From NCBI GenBank assembly GCA_006386115.1, contig VFIW01000092.1, positions 186,001 through 250,000 of the forward strand: a stretch of 64,000 nucleotides of DNA, read 5' to 3'. This document shows, piece after piece, positions 9,385-19,312 of this stretch. Source of the DNA: Globisporangium splendens. Taxonomy: Eukaryota > Oomycota > Peronosporomycetes > Pythiales > Pythiaceae. The notes beneath the pieces were generated by a model. The model ran no database searches. It worked only from the letters and a program-made list of their open reading frames with translations, and was not told where the DNA came from. Position numbers and translations under genes: made by a program. Numbering within the stretch: the stretch's first letter is position 1; every line of letters begins with the position of its first letter.

Positions 9385-11479
9385 GATCCGCAGATCCACT
9401 TGGAAGGTAAGGCTTTAGTCTACCCACATAAAATGTCGGGTGCAGACGCATGCGTGTAGGTATGTCTAGCGTGTAGGCATCACCATTGCATTTCACTACC
9501 TTGAACGGTCCAATGAACCTTGGCAGAAGCTCCGAGCTTCCCAAGTTGGACACTGCATGTTCAGGCAGGTTCGCCGTGCTAAGTAATACAAGATCATTGA
9601 TCCTATATACTTGCTTGTTCTTCCTTCCGCTCTTGTCTGCTTGTTCCTTTTGCAGATCCTGAGCCTTCGCGATTGCGTCTCGAACAAACCTCACGACGAC
9701 TTGTCTCCTCACAATAAAGTCATCGACTTGCTGCTCTTCACGACTTGTTAGGTCGTCGAGGGGTTTCATCGAGTCAAAATTTGCTTTCAACTCGGAAGCA
9801 GCATTCAGGTCGTAAGACGACTTCGGCTTGTTTCCATGAGCCGGAGTCCCTCCCCCACTTAAGGTAGAGACCTCACCCATTACGGAAGCAGGCACTCGAG
9901 GGTGAATGCCATAGTTCACATAAAATGGAGAGTGACCTGTCGAGACATGCGTGGAGTTGTTCAACGCAAGCTCGGCAAGAGGGAGAAACTCACTCCACTC
10001 TTTGAAAGACGTTGCGTAGCTGCGCAACACGTCTTCGAGGACGCGGTTCACTCGCTCTGTTTGACCGTCCGTTTCAGGGTGTGCCGCTGTTGACATGGAC
10101 AACTTGGTGTCCAGAAGTCCGAACAGTGCACGCCAGAACTTGGACGTGAAACGGGTGTCACGGTCAGACACGATCTCGACTGGTAGTCCGTGCAGACGGA
10201 ATACGACGTCTACAAAGACCTTGGCAGTCTTCTCAGCAGAGATCTTGTCCGAAACAGGCGCAAGATGAACCATCTTGCTGAATCGGTCCACAAACACAAG
10301 GATGCCGTTGCGTCCATGTGTGTCTCTTGGAAGTCCGAATATGAAATCCATACTCACAGACTTCCAACTGTCCGATGGGACAGCCAATGAACGAAGTGGT
10401 GCCTGCGTGGAACCAGAAGGTTTCACTCGTTGGCAGATCTCGCAAGTCCTCACATACTTGCGCACCCATTTGTACATGTGTGGCCAGTAGTAATCCCGGG
10501 AAAGACTGAGAAACGTTTTCTCACGTCCGAGATGGCCACCCGAAGGACTGTCATGGTACTCATACAAGAGTCGATGACGCAGACCTTCGTCGTTGGGAAC
10601 AACAACCCTTGCTGTATCCCCGTCTTCAACCGCGTAGTACAACAACCCATTGTGTACTCGGAAGCGGTGAGCTCGCGACCTTGTGCGCGGCGGAAGACCT
10701 TGCAGTGCTTTGTCCGAAGGGTCCTTGAAATACTTCAACAAGTCCTGACATGTTTCGTCAGACTTGTACCCTTCGACGATCTCTTCTCGCACTGTAGTCG
10801 CAGCTCGCACCGCGATCGCTTGAACATCTTCACAGAGTCGACACGCTCCGTCCGTGTCTTCACTCTTGGTCTTCGGATCGTAATTCGGACGTCTTGACAG
10901 CGCATCGGCTAAGATGTTCGTCTCGCCTGGCTTGTAGTGCACAACAAAGTTGTACTCTGCAAAGAAGGAGAACCATCTCGCCATTCTTTGCGACAAATGA
11001 GGAGTCTTCACTGCCGTACGCAGAGATGCGTGATCAGTGAAGATAGCAAAGCGCTCCTCGCCAAGCAGATACACACGGAACTTGACCAAAGAATACTTCA
11101 TCGCCAGAAGTTCCTTGTCGTGAACTGGGTAGTTCCGTTCTGCGAGTCGGAGTTGTCGTGACTGATACGACACAACTCGCTCGTGACCCTCATCATCGTG
11201 TTGCATCAATGCGCAACCGATGGCATAGTCGTTCGCATCGCAGACGACGTGGAACGGCTTGTCGTGGTTTGGCAGAGCCAACACAGGAGCTTCTCGAAGA
11301 CTCCTCTTGACTTCTTCGAATGCCGTCTCATGGTCTTTCGACCACTCCCACTCAACGTCTTTCTTCAAGAGCTGTGTGAGGGGTTGCACCAACGCTGCAT
11401 AATTGCGCGTGTACTTGTGCAAGTAGTTGGCTAGACCCAACCATTGTCGTAGCTGTTTGACTTCTTTGGCACAGGCCAA
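8840..11479 (-). CDS. RNase H and integrase part of pol, element 2
   Basis: The frame picks up in the RT connection region, then shows RNase H (CDANDYAIGCALMQ, later TDHASLR), an HHCC integrase zinc finger (H...H...CEICQ), the catalytic core with its three acidic residues (MDFIFGLP; VSDRDTRFTSKFW; HPETDGQTERVNR with the final Glu), and a GPY/F module (LPRFIGPFKVVKCNGDAY, then FYVGRLKPYLP). A 170-residue polar linker with a coiled-coil stretch (ALQQRCSTLEERCESLENL) follows, where other chromoviruses go almost straight into the chromodomain. The N-terminus overlaps the gag-PR-RT frame by 49 nt in another phase. The first Met is not a true start; this is the second half of one polyprotein broken by an indel. 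Confidence 0.88.
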   Translation of the reverse strand: MACAKEVKQLRQWLGLANYLHKYTRNYAALVQPLTQLLKKDVEWEWSKDHETAFEEVKRSLREAPVLALPNHDKPFHVVCDANDYAIGCALMQHDDEGHERVVSYQSRQLRLAERNYPVHDKELLAMKYSLVKFRVYLLGEERFAIFTDHASLRTAVKTPHLSQRMARWFSFFAEYNFVVHYKPGETNILADALSRRPNYDPKTKSEDTDGACRLCEDVQAIAVRAATTVREEIVEGYKSDETCQDLLKYFKDPSDKALQGLPPRTRSRAHRFRVHNGLLYYAVEDGDTARVVVPNDEGLRHRLLYEYHDSPSGGHLGREKTFLSLSRDYYWPHMYKWVRKYVRTCEICQRVKPSGSTQAPLRSLAVPSDSWKSVSMDFIFGLPRDTHGRNGILVFVDRFSKMVHLAPVSDKISAEKTAKVFVDVVFRLHGLPVEIVSDRDTRFTSKFWRALFGLLDTKLSMSTAAHPETDGQTERVNRVLEDVLRSYATSFKEWSEFLPLAELALNNSTHVSTGHSPFYVNYGIHPRVPASVMGEVSTLSGGGTPAHGNKPKSSYDLNAASELKANFDSMKPLDDLTSREEQQVDDFIVRRQVVVRFVRDAIAKAQDLQKEQADKSGRKNKQVYRINDLVLLSTANLPEHAVSNLGSSELLPRFIGPFKVVKCNGDAYTLDIPTRMRLHPTFYVGRLKPYLPSGSADPTRSPANDRADREASPLDCEEQTAHRSGDSSRRTGVAGRRRIGPSLPPTLEGENGTHHEVPREPNLPLPQSATGDREPTHETSRSSGVEQVRPEPVGTVPRNGTPKPNVGLNEKTIERLWKWKSAHRGQIEALQQRCSTLEERCESLENLVADHESKIDDLTEGSAQSPVVRLSGRASLGG

Positions 11480-14472
11480 TCGTCAATAGCTTTGACCTTC
11501 TCCGGATCGACTCGAACACCGCTCTTGCCCACAAAACAACCGAGAACAGGGATCTCGGGGGAGAACAACATGCACTTCTTCAAGTTAGCGTAGAGTTTGT
11601 TCTCACGCATGACCTGGAAAACTTGACGAAGATGATCGAGATGAACATCGACATCAGACTTCCCATTCGTGGTCTTACTATGAACGAAGATGTCGTCAAA
11701 GTAACTTGGTGCAAATGTTCGCAAAGGACGAAGAACGTTCGTGACCATTCGATTGAAGGTCGCAGGAGCATTCTTCAATCCCTGTGGCATCACTAACCAT
11801 TCCCACAGCATACCACTCGGGGTACTCACTGCGGTTAGTGGTACATCGTCTTCGCGCATTCGAATCTGATAGAACCCATCTTTCAGATCGATAGCACTGA
11901 AGACGGTGCTGCCAACCATTCCATCAAGGATCATGTCCTTGCGTGGAACCGGAGTCTGGGCTGGAATTGTCGCGTCGTTCAGCTTGTTGAAAGCGCGAAC
12001 AATGCGCCAACCTCCAGTTGCTTTCTTCACACAGAAAGTGGGGCTGCAATGCGGAGACTTGCTCTCCCGCACATGACCAGCCTTAGCACGTTGTGCAAAG
12101 AACTTGTCGATCGCCTCGACTTGTTCCTTTGGCAACGGCCACTGTCTTGTGATGCAGTACTTCGTGCCAGGAAGTACATCAATCTCATGACGAATGCCTC
12201 TGTCGAATGGCAATTCGTCCGGCACCTTGTCTGGGAAAATGTCTTCATATTCCCTGGCAAGCGCATACACGGGGTTCTTCTTGAGGGCGTCCCACGACTG
12301 CTCCTCGAACCTTTCCTTTCGTGTCTTTTCGTCCAACACATCTGCATCCGCACTAGATGCTGTGTCGACGAAGCCTTCGTCGACCATTTCGACGATCACA
12401 CACACCTGCGCAATATCGCCTCTCGCTAGGCTGCGCTCTAGTGTCTTCTTGCTCATCGACGGCAAGGAAATCAACTCTTCGACTGAACTTGGAGGATTTT
12501 CAATCTTCACGTGACGGATTACATCCACGTCACCTTCTTCATTGTAGACCGCGATATTCACAAACTCGCTTGGGATGTCTTGTGCTTGGACACTCCCTTC
12601 GTCATCACCACTTGTACCTTGATCAGGGGTACTCAAAACTCTCGACGAAACACTCTTCTTGCTGGTCTTCTTGTCTTGGGAAGGGTGTTTGTTCCTCTTC
12701 CATTCACTCTTGTCAACGCCATCGCGAATCTTCTCGTCGTCGATGGCAAAGGAGACAGTCTTTTTCTGGCGCCTGACTGCTCCACCTCCGTTCGTCGTCT
12801 TTAAAATGGGTACCACTTGTGAACATGGGGGGCCATCGCACACCGCAACATCACAAGGGTCATCTGGGATCTCTTCCACAGATGTGTACACCCATACCAC
12901 TTCATCCGTTGTTGTGCAGCACAAGTCAACATCGCGTGACTTGCCAACGGAGATCTTCATATTCATCCAGTCAATGCTAGGTTGGTAACGCTTCAACCAC
13001 GGCATGTCCAGGATGATGTCAAACTTGTCATCGAGGTCGAGTAAAATAAACTCGTCTTCACCTCGGAAATCTTCACACTTGATTGCCAAGCGCACCACGC
13101 GCTTCGGCATCTTCACAGTTGACCCATTTGCCAACCGGACGATCATTGCCTTCTCTTCATTCGCATCAGGCACGAAGACACCATGCCTGACGATCACTTC
13201 ATTTCGAACAAAGTTGTTCGACGCACCAGTGTCAACCAAAGCTCGTAGAGGCGTTGCAATACCGTCTACATGAACTTTGTGAACGATCAAACTTGACGTT
13301 TGACTGACACTCTCCTCACTCATAGTGGAAACTGCATGTGCTTGATGCACATAGGGGCCAGAGTCCTGTGTCTCCACAACGTCCACAGTCCTCTTTTCCG
13401 GGCCAGTAGGAGGCCCCACCCCTACTGTCCATTCCCGTTTTTTTGGCCCAGGTGACCGCTCGAACCGACGACCGTAAGAACGATCGCGGTTGTTCGAACG
13501 AGCACCCTGTGTCGTTTGCCGACCCGGCAAAGACACCTTGCAGTTCCGAGCAATGTGACCGGGCTTCCCGCAACGGAAACACTTCCCATTGTTGCGAGGA
13601 CGCTCATTTCCAGGCGTGGAAATGTACGAGATGTCCATGGGCTCGGGACCATCATGCGCAACATTTGATTGCCGCATTGGTCTCGACGCAAACCCATGGA
13701 ATTTCGCTTGCTTAATGCTGAACTCTTCTTGCATCGCACGTTCGATAGCTTCGTCCAGCGTCTTCGGATACTCGCGGAACAGTTGGTTCCGAATCGGACC
13801 ATCGTTCAGACCCGTCACGAACGTCACGACTTGCGTCGGAACGTCAATCGGCTCGTCAACGATGCTCGACACCAAGTAACGAGCACGTTGTGCATACGAG
13901 TGAAGGTCGAAACGGCCTTGACGAAGCTTGAGGAACTCGGCGCGCGCACGGAACTCACGCTGTGGAGGTTCAAACGCCTTCTTGAGTTCGGTCTTGAAAT
14001 GGTCGTAGCTGGGGAAGCAGTTTAGATCGGCTAAACGCTTACCATACGCCCAGCTCTTCGCACGACCCGCAAGGTTGGACATCGCGAACAACACTTGCTG
14101 CGAAGGGTCCCGCAGTTGCCTTGCAGCGATGGCTGCATCCAACTCGACGAACCATCGTGAGAGGGGTTCGTTCTCTCCGCCGCGATACGGAGAGACGTCA
14201 AGCTTCAGCGGCACCGTCCTGAGTGAGGAAACAGGGGTTGCGACCTGCTTCCGGGAGGACATGATCTCGTGGTGCATGAAGCTGACCACCGCGCTCTTCT
14301 GGTCCTCTGGAGACACCGACCGAAGCAGGCTGACCACGGCAGCCTCTCCGATGACATCTCGCATGCGCTCAAGCGCCATCCACTCATGAGAAGACAGATG
14401 AGGGAAACCCTCAATAGTCAACTCGACAGTTTCCGGTACTGCTGGACCGAGTGGGGTTCCTGTAGCATCCAT
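11431..14472 (-). CDS. Gag, protease and reverse transcriptase of element 2
   Basis: The first in-frame ATG downstream of the primer-binding site is at 14472; the open frame extends to 14550 without ATG. Domains in order: gag capsid-like region (PLSRWFVELDAAI; EFRARAEFLKLRQGRFDLHSYAQRARYL), CCHC knuckle CFRCGKPGHIARNC, retropepsin LRALVDTGASNNF with a standard D-T-G, and RT with YFDDIFVHS and the PQGLKNAPATFNRM block. About 20 codons past the last RT homology the phase changes at about 11465 and the frame ends. Gag and protease are fused with RT in one frame, as usual for this lineage. The gag resembles that of element 3, showing the two are related families. Confidence 0.88.
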   Translation of the reverse strand: MDATGTPLGPAVPETVELTIEGFPHLSSHEWMALERMRDVIGEAAVVSLLRSVSPEDQKSAVVSFMHHEIMSSRKQVATPVSSLRTVPLKLDVSPYRGGENEPLSRWFVELDAAIAARQLRDPSQQVLFAMSNLAGRAKSWAYGKRLADLNCFPSYDHFKTELKKAFEPPQREFRARAEFLKLRQGRFDLHSYAQRARYLVSSIVDEPIDVPTQVVTFVTGLNDGPIRNQLFREYPKTLDEAIERAMQEEFSIKQAKFHGFASRPMRQSNVAHDGPEPMDISYISTPGNERPRNNGKCFRCGKPGHIARNCKVSLPGRQTTQGARSNNRDRSYGRRFERSPGPKKREWTVGVGPPTGPEKRTVDVVETQDSGPYVHQAHAVSTMSEESVSQTSSLIVHKVHVDGIATPLRALVDTGASNNFVRNEVIVRHGVFVPDANEEKAMIVRLANGSTVKMPKRVVRLAIKCEDFRGEDEFILLDLDDKFDIILDMPWLKRYQPSIDWMNMKISVGKSRDVDLCCTTTDEVVWVYTSVEEIPDDPCDVAVCDGPPCSQVVPILKTTNGGGAVRRQKKTVSFAIDDEKIRDGVDKSEWKRNKHPSQDKKTSKKSVSSRVLSTPDQGTSGDDEGSVQAQDIPSEFVNIAVYNEEGDVDVIRHVKIENPPSSVEELISLPSMSKKTLERSLARGDIAQVCVIVEMVDEGFVDTASSADADVLDEKTRKERFEEQSWDALKKNPVYALAREYEDIFPDKVPDELPFDRGIRHEIDVLPGTKYCITRQWPLPKEQVEAIDKFFAQRAKAGHVRESKSPHCSPTFCVKKATGGWRIVRAFNKLNDATIPAQTPVPRKDMILDGMVGSTVFSAIDLKDGFYQIRMREDDVPLTAVSTPSGMLWEWLVMPQGLKNAPATFNRMVTNVLRPLRTFAPSYFDDIFVHSKTTNGKSDVDVHLDHLRQVFQVMRENKLYANLKKCMLFSPEIPVLGCFVGKSGVRVDPEKVKAIDDWPVPKKSNSYDNGWV

Positions 14473-14573
14473 GTTCAACACAAGGATGCTCGCAGGGTCT
14501 TGGACAGGAATGCGCGACGTGCTTAAAGCCGCGTCGTCAAACCTTTTCACTTCACTGGGTCGTTGGAAGGACC

Positions 14574-14589
14574 GCTCGAAGTGCTACCA
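14574..14589 (-). other. Primer-binding site of element 2
   Basis: Two bases inside the 5' LTR the minus strand reads TGGTAGCACTTCGAGC, beginning with the TGG that pairs to the CCA end of a tRNA. Element 3 has TGGTAGCACT at the equivalent place. The priming tRNA species was not identified. Confidence 0.65.
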
Positions 14590-14591
14590 GG

Positions 14592-15241
14592 TGTAAGAGG
14601 GCGCTGTTCACAACAGTCCCTCAAACACGGCACACACGCTTGTGCCAGAGGAAGCGATCTCCCGACTTGGAGGAAGGAAGAAGACTTGAGGGCTTGGAGG
14701 AAAATTTGCAACTGAATTAAAAATGGTTATGGTTCCTGTCGCTACTTGCTAATGAACCCCAAGGGCTCCTACAGGTTTTATAACTAAAACCTAAATATGC
14801 ACAATAAAACCTATGAATCTGATATATAAAACCTTGGGTACACTGAGGTTGAACCTACGGGATCTTCCAGAAGCTTGAACTTCAAGTCTTATTTAAAATC
14901 CCTGCAAAGTGATTGGCTCGCGCCACTCACTCCAGATGGCAGAGACACGTCGATTTCATCGCCAGTGCAGTTTCCCAAGCAGGAACCATCATTCAGTACT
15001 TGATTAGTACATGGATGTCATCACTCTGTACTGATTAGTACATGAGAACAACATTCTGCACTGATCAGCACAGAGAACACTCGTGACATCATCGAATGAC
15101 GTCACACGTGCATGTGGGGACTGTATTACCGTAATCCCTTTGTTGTTTGTGTCTCCACAACGCACACTGAAGGTGGTGTGTGACACACTAGATCTGGGGA
15201 CAGATCCACCTTCATGTAATGGCTGGTTGTGGCCCATTACA
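14592..15241 (-). repeat. 5' LTR of element 2 (right copy)
   Basis: 650 bp, TGTAAGAGGG to GGCCCATTACA, matching 7591-8240 at about 95% by eye. Its outer edge abuts, without a visible target-site duplication, the interrupted gag of element 3. Confidence 0.9.
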
Positions 15242-16026
15242 GCTTCCTCGAGCGTCTTGGGATGGTCCCGAAACAAATAAGTCTTGATCGGACCATCGTT
15301 CAAGCCTTTCATGTACACGGCTATCTGTGTAGCCATGTCGATGGGTTCCTCCACGGCATTGGACACCAGATAGCGTGCCCTCTGAGAGTAAGCACGGATG
15401 TCATGCTTACCCTGACGCAGATCGAGAAACTCAGCTCTCGATCTGAACTCGTTCTTGGGTGGCTCAAACGTGAGTTTGGACTCGGATTTGAACTCCTCGT
15501 AGGACGTGAACGCAGACGGATCATGCAGTCTGCGTCCATACGCCCACGTCTTCGCCCGCCCTGCAAGGCAGCTCATGGCGAAGGAAACCTTCAGACCCTC
15601 GTCAGTGATCTGACGAGCGTTAACAGCAGCGTCGAGCTCGACGAGCCATCGGAGAAGCGGTTCCCCTTCTCCGCCTCTGTGCGTAGACACATTGAGTTTT
15701 AAAAACTCAGCGCGTGGAGACTTGGCAGCAACAGATGACTGTTGCTGACCGCGTTCTTGCAGCATAAAGCGCAGAGCAGCTGCTCTGTGCTCTTCCGGGG
15801 AGAGCGTGCGCAGCAAGGACGCTACGACGCTCTCGCCGACAACCTCTGCCATTCACCCCAGAGCGTCCCATTCGATGGCGCTCAGGTGCGGGCAGTCTTC
15901 TCTGGTTACGCGACCACCATCGAACTCCGTGGTGGTCGATGGTGGACTCTCTGTCGAGAACCGAGGGAGCGTGCCTACTTCAGCAGACACGGGATGGTCG
16001 TGGGAAGGACTACTAGTGCTACCAGG
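15242..16026 (-). pseudogene. Gag of element 3, interrupted and with an internal stop
   Basis: A gag-like minus-strand frame runs from just inside the element 3 LTR to 15242, where element 2 cuts it. It aligns with element 2 gag: LRWLVELDAAVNAR, AGRAKTWAYGRRL, EFRSRAEFLDLRQGKHDIRA and DHPKTLEEA, ending at the junction. An in-frame TGA at about 15853-15855 sits where element 2 gag has Arg (LERM). No ATG is present between the LTR and that stop. The copy is therefore decayed as well as truncated; zinc knuckle, protease and pol are missing. Confidence 0.8.
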
Positions 16027-16509
16027 TGTAACGGGCCAACCGTTACGCTGGCGTGTGCGTCCGCGAGGAAGCGCGCAGTTAGGTGTCACACCTAACTGGG
16101 TTTGTATAGAATTTAGTATAGGACCAGAGAAAGCTGGTCCCAATACTGCAGCGATCGTTCTAGTATGAGGAAAGAATGAGAGTGTTTTTATTTTGTGTGC
16201 TTATGTCGAGCGGTCTGGCTAGACCGCGAGTAAAACCTAAAATCTTATGCAAAACCCTGATTGTTGGTTGGGAGAATTCCTACTGTTTTACTGAGACCTG
16301 ATTGGTCCAAATCCTGCCTACTTCTGTATTATTATCCGATGATATACAATACCTATCATACGGAATGTTGAGGGTCTTGATGACAGAAGAGGGGTTAGCA
16401 CCCACTTGCGGTGCGGACTTAGCTGAAGTACGCACCGTGCACTTGAGAAGGAGAGTCGTGCGTACTTAGTGTAGGCACGTGAGGGGGTGTGGCGGGAAGC
16501 CCCGTTACA
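16027..16509 (-). repeat. 5' LTR of gypsy element 3
   Basis: 483 bp bounded by perfectly inverted ends TGTAACGGG and CCCGTTACA. A primer-binding site TGGTAGCACT lies just inside (about 16014-16024, minus strand), as in element 2. No second copy is in the window, so the ends were taken from the inverted termini and the gag position. Confidence 0.7.
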
Positions 16510-17919
16510 CACCGTACTCGGCCACATCTCTTCATCCTTCGAGCGGTGATAGCGGCTCTAATCCGCGCACAACCTACGCTAACGCATAGCGGTGCAGTTA
16601 GTTTTTTGACACAGTGGAACACGTCCACTAAGAAGGCGTTCGCCATCAACAACCTGGTTGCTCTTCCTGCGGCAGTCGTTGTCTCTGCCATTCCAGAGAC
16701 GAGAGAGAGAGAAGCGATTCGTGGACGTGCGCTCTTTTGAATCAATGTTAAATGTCTTGCCCGCGAGATCCCAATCGTGTGCCAAACGACAAAATCAACA
16801 GAGCACAGACAGAAGCTCAGTGCACAATGAAAATTGCCTATTGCTTCGTGCGTGATCGTGTCCCACCACCTTTCCACTCTCTTCCCGATGATCCGGCTCG
16901 CAAGCAGTGGGGACACGATGTCAGTTTGCTCGCCCTCTCAATTCAAAATGAGATTCTTCAACGCTTTGAGGGCGTGACTAATACTACGCCCCGCAAGCGA
17001 AAGCTGTCTGGAAACAACGAGCGGAACAAGTGGCAGCGGCTGGAGGATCAACACGAGTATATTTTGAGTATTGGTTCCTGAACAAATTACATTTGCACGG
17101 ATATACAGGAAACTAAGGTTGCGTCCAATTACATTTACAACAAGCAATACAACTACATGCCACGTGAGCATGTGCTGTGGAGCGCGACGGAGAGCATGAG
17201 CTGCGGCGATCTCGCGGTCTGGATCTCGGTGGAGGTATTCGCTCAGCAATCGTGCGCGCAGATGGGCAACGCGCGCTTTGAGTACAATGACAACACGCAT
17301 ATACAATGGAGCAGGGAGTTGAAGGTCACGGTCACTAGTCAACACACATCAGAGGGGAGACCCGTACACAGCACTGTTTGCCTTTCGTTTGTGTGAACGA
17401 TGACTGGTGCTGTCAGTACGAGGCGCGAGCGATGCGTGTGTAATGTGAGTTGCTTCTTGGGGGCTGCATTCGAGAAGCACATGAAACAGCCCAAAGTTCC
17501 GCCCACTACGGCACTCCATCAGCTTCCCACGTGACCATGATCCAGAGCTTCACCGTGCAACGCGCGGTACAATTTTTCGTTTGGCTTTTATGAGCAGATG
17601 TCGGAAACACCATTAGTTTAAGCCTGGTTCCAACAGGCAATGGTCGTTAGAGAATATTTCTTCGATGGTGTGTGTTCTTTTTTGTTTCTCATTCGTCTTG
17701 ATGGTCTCTCATAATAGCACCCCTACAAGTTGTAGGGATATTATTGTGAGAGACCAGAAGCAATATTGCTATTCAATTGGGACAATATTGAATGTGCATT
17801 GCAATAATACAGCACCGGATAAATTCATCAGCACACATTGATACATACTAGTATTAGTTAATGGGTCGACTCCCCTAAGCACACACCGCCGCACTAAAGC
17901 GTGATTCTTCATCATCACG
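16510..17919. other. Gene-poor stretch beyond element 3
   Basis: Open frames exist (for example 16752-17081 plus, with a basic PRKRKLSGNNERNKWQR stretch) but none belongs to a family I recognise or shows clear coding structure. It may hold old repeat debris. It contains the foldback hairpin listed at 17703. Confidence 0.35.
17703..17755. repeat. Foldback hairpin (possible MITE or structured RNA)
   Basis: GGTCTCTCA at 17703 pairs with TGAGAGACC at the far end, and CCCCTACAA pairs with TTGTAGGG at the centre, giving a stem of about 26 bp with four non-Watson-Crick positions and almost no loop. It is followed by further short palindromes around CAATATTG up to about 17810. Confidence 0.5.
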
Positions 17920-18390
17920 TTAATTCAGCGCACACTGACAGAAGAAGAAAGTGACCAGGAAAAAGACCGAGGCTGCCAACAACTGCGTATATTTTACTAG
18001 GAAAAAATAGATGCTCCCTGGTGCCTGCGGTGAGCTCGCGATTTGGCAGAATGAGCTATTCTGTCCTTCCCTTCTTGAGTGGTGTGTGTGGGAGGAGGTC
18101 GGGGATGCAACGACGTCTATCGCGATATCATCATCCGTCGTGGAGAGTTTGACATCTGTAGGTGCATTTGCTCGGTTCGGGTTATGAACAACATACAGAA
18201 CCAGCTGTGCGGCGCTGAGCGTGGCGCACGTGACGCTGGAGGAAAACATGAACCAGTTCTTGTCGAGAGCCAAGTAGGGAAGCCATAGTCCTTGTTTGAG
18301 GTATGTTGGGAATGAGACGCCTGTGTCACGCGCCGTCGTGATTGGTTGGAAATGCACAATCAAGACATCTGAGACCGTCACGCAACTCAC
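17920..18390 (-). pseudogene. Possible SWEET/MtN3 sugar-transporter fragment
   Basis: A 156-codon minus-strand frame holds ARDTGVSFPTYLKQGLW, then LPYLALDKNWFMF and AAQLVLYVVHNPNR. The spacing resembles the last two helices of a SWEET repeat (a W..Y.....F block followed by AQL.LY). The upstream helices of a seven-TM transporter are not found on either side, and the tail is a hydrophobic segment unlike a SWEET cytoplasmic end. I read it as a fragment or degenerate copy; it could also be a small unrelated membrane protein. Confidence 0.35.
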
Positions 18391-19312
18391 ATCGCTCCGG
18401 TTGGCGCCGTCTCATTTTGTCCCTGAAAAGACGTTGGCGCGTGTGTGCTGAATGTGTTCAAATGAACAGAGAGCGCCTGGAGGAGCTGTGCTTTGTGCAG
18501 GTGGGTGGCGCCGTCTTTGCAAAAGCTCGTCGTCCGAGTGAGAGGAAAGGAAGGCACTATCACATAGCACCAGCACAGGACAGAGGTGAGTGCTGGTCTT
18601 TCGAAACAGTTTTCGGCTTGAGAAATGCCGTCTTCATATTTACGTAGTTTGCACCAGCCATTAGTGCCCAGCGCGCGCGATGCAATCTTGCCTCATTTTC
18701 TTCTTTTTTCACTATGTCATAACGTTAGTCGAAAGTGGTTATCGAGAGCCAACATAGCAACGCCGCAACCGCTGCACCAACGTTCTCATCGTCAGCGCAC
18801 AGCGGAAGACTTCCAAAGCCCACACAAACTGCGCTTTACTCTTTTTTGTAGGCTAATCAAGTTGCAGTCCCTCTTCTCACTAGTCAACAACGACGCAAGC
18901 TGCGAGTTTCCCCCGAGCTCCTTGCAGGTTGCCTCATGTCGTGATCTTCGTGGATAAATACCTTCTTTTTCAATCGTCTCAAACGCCGAACTTGTTTGAA
19001 AACGGCTGATTCAAACCGATGATGTGTTTTAACCGATTTCAATCTCAGCCCAGTGGCCACACTTTGCTCGCCAGATCTGAAGCTCAAAGCAACGAAAGAG
19101 CGTGTCTTTTAGGCACTCTGACCAAGCAAAGCCCTCCAAAGCGTTTGGTGCGGATGTCTATATTTTCTGGCTTTGAAAGCCGATGAAACAAAAGTGGAAG
19201 GCTGCTACGAACAGTGACCATGCACTCTAGACGACTACTGACTAGTCACGTCAGACGAAATACTCTACGATACATACAAAAGGGCAGCAATGGCATCATT
19301 GAGCCACCGTCA
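18391..19312. other. Intergenic region, no gene seen
   Basis: Short mixed frames on both strands, without protein-like composition or splice signals that join them. It includes the 3' flank of the GH81 gene. Confidence 0.4.

Larger units (their letters stand above)
7591..15241 (-). mobile_element. Near-complete Ty3/gypsy chromovirus (element 2), minus strand
   Basis: Two 650-bp LTRs with TG...CA ends (7591-8240 and 14592-15241) flank gag-protease-RT, RNase H-integrase and a chromodomain, all on the minus strand. This is the gypsy gene order with a chromodomain, so a chromovirus. A primer-binding site lies beside the right (5') LTR and a polypurine tract beside the left (3') LTR. Two frame breaks (about 11465 and 8875) separate the coding parts. 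By eye the LTRs differ at roughly 35 positions (about 95% identical). The bases flanking the two outer ends do not match as a target-site duplication, and the flanks belong to two different elements, so this is not a simple insertion. Confidence 0.9.
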
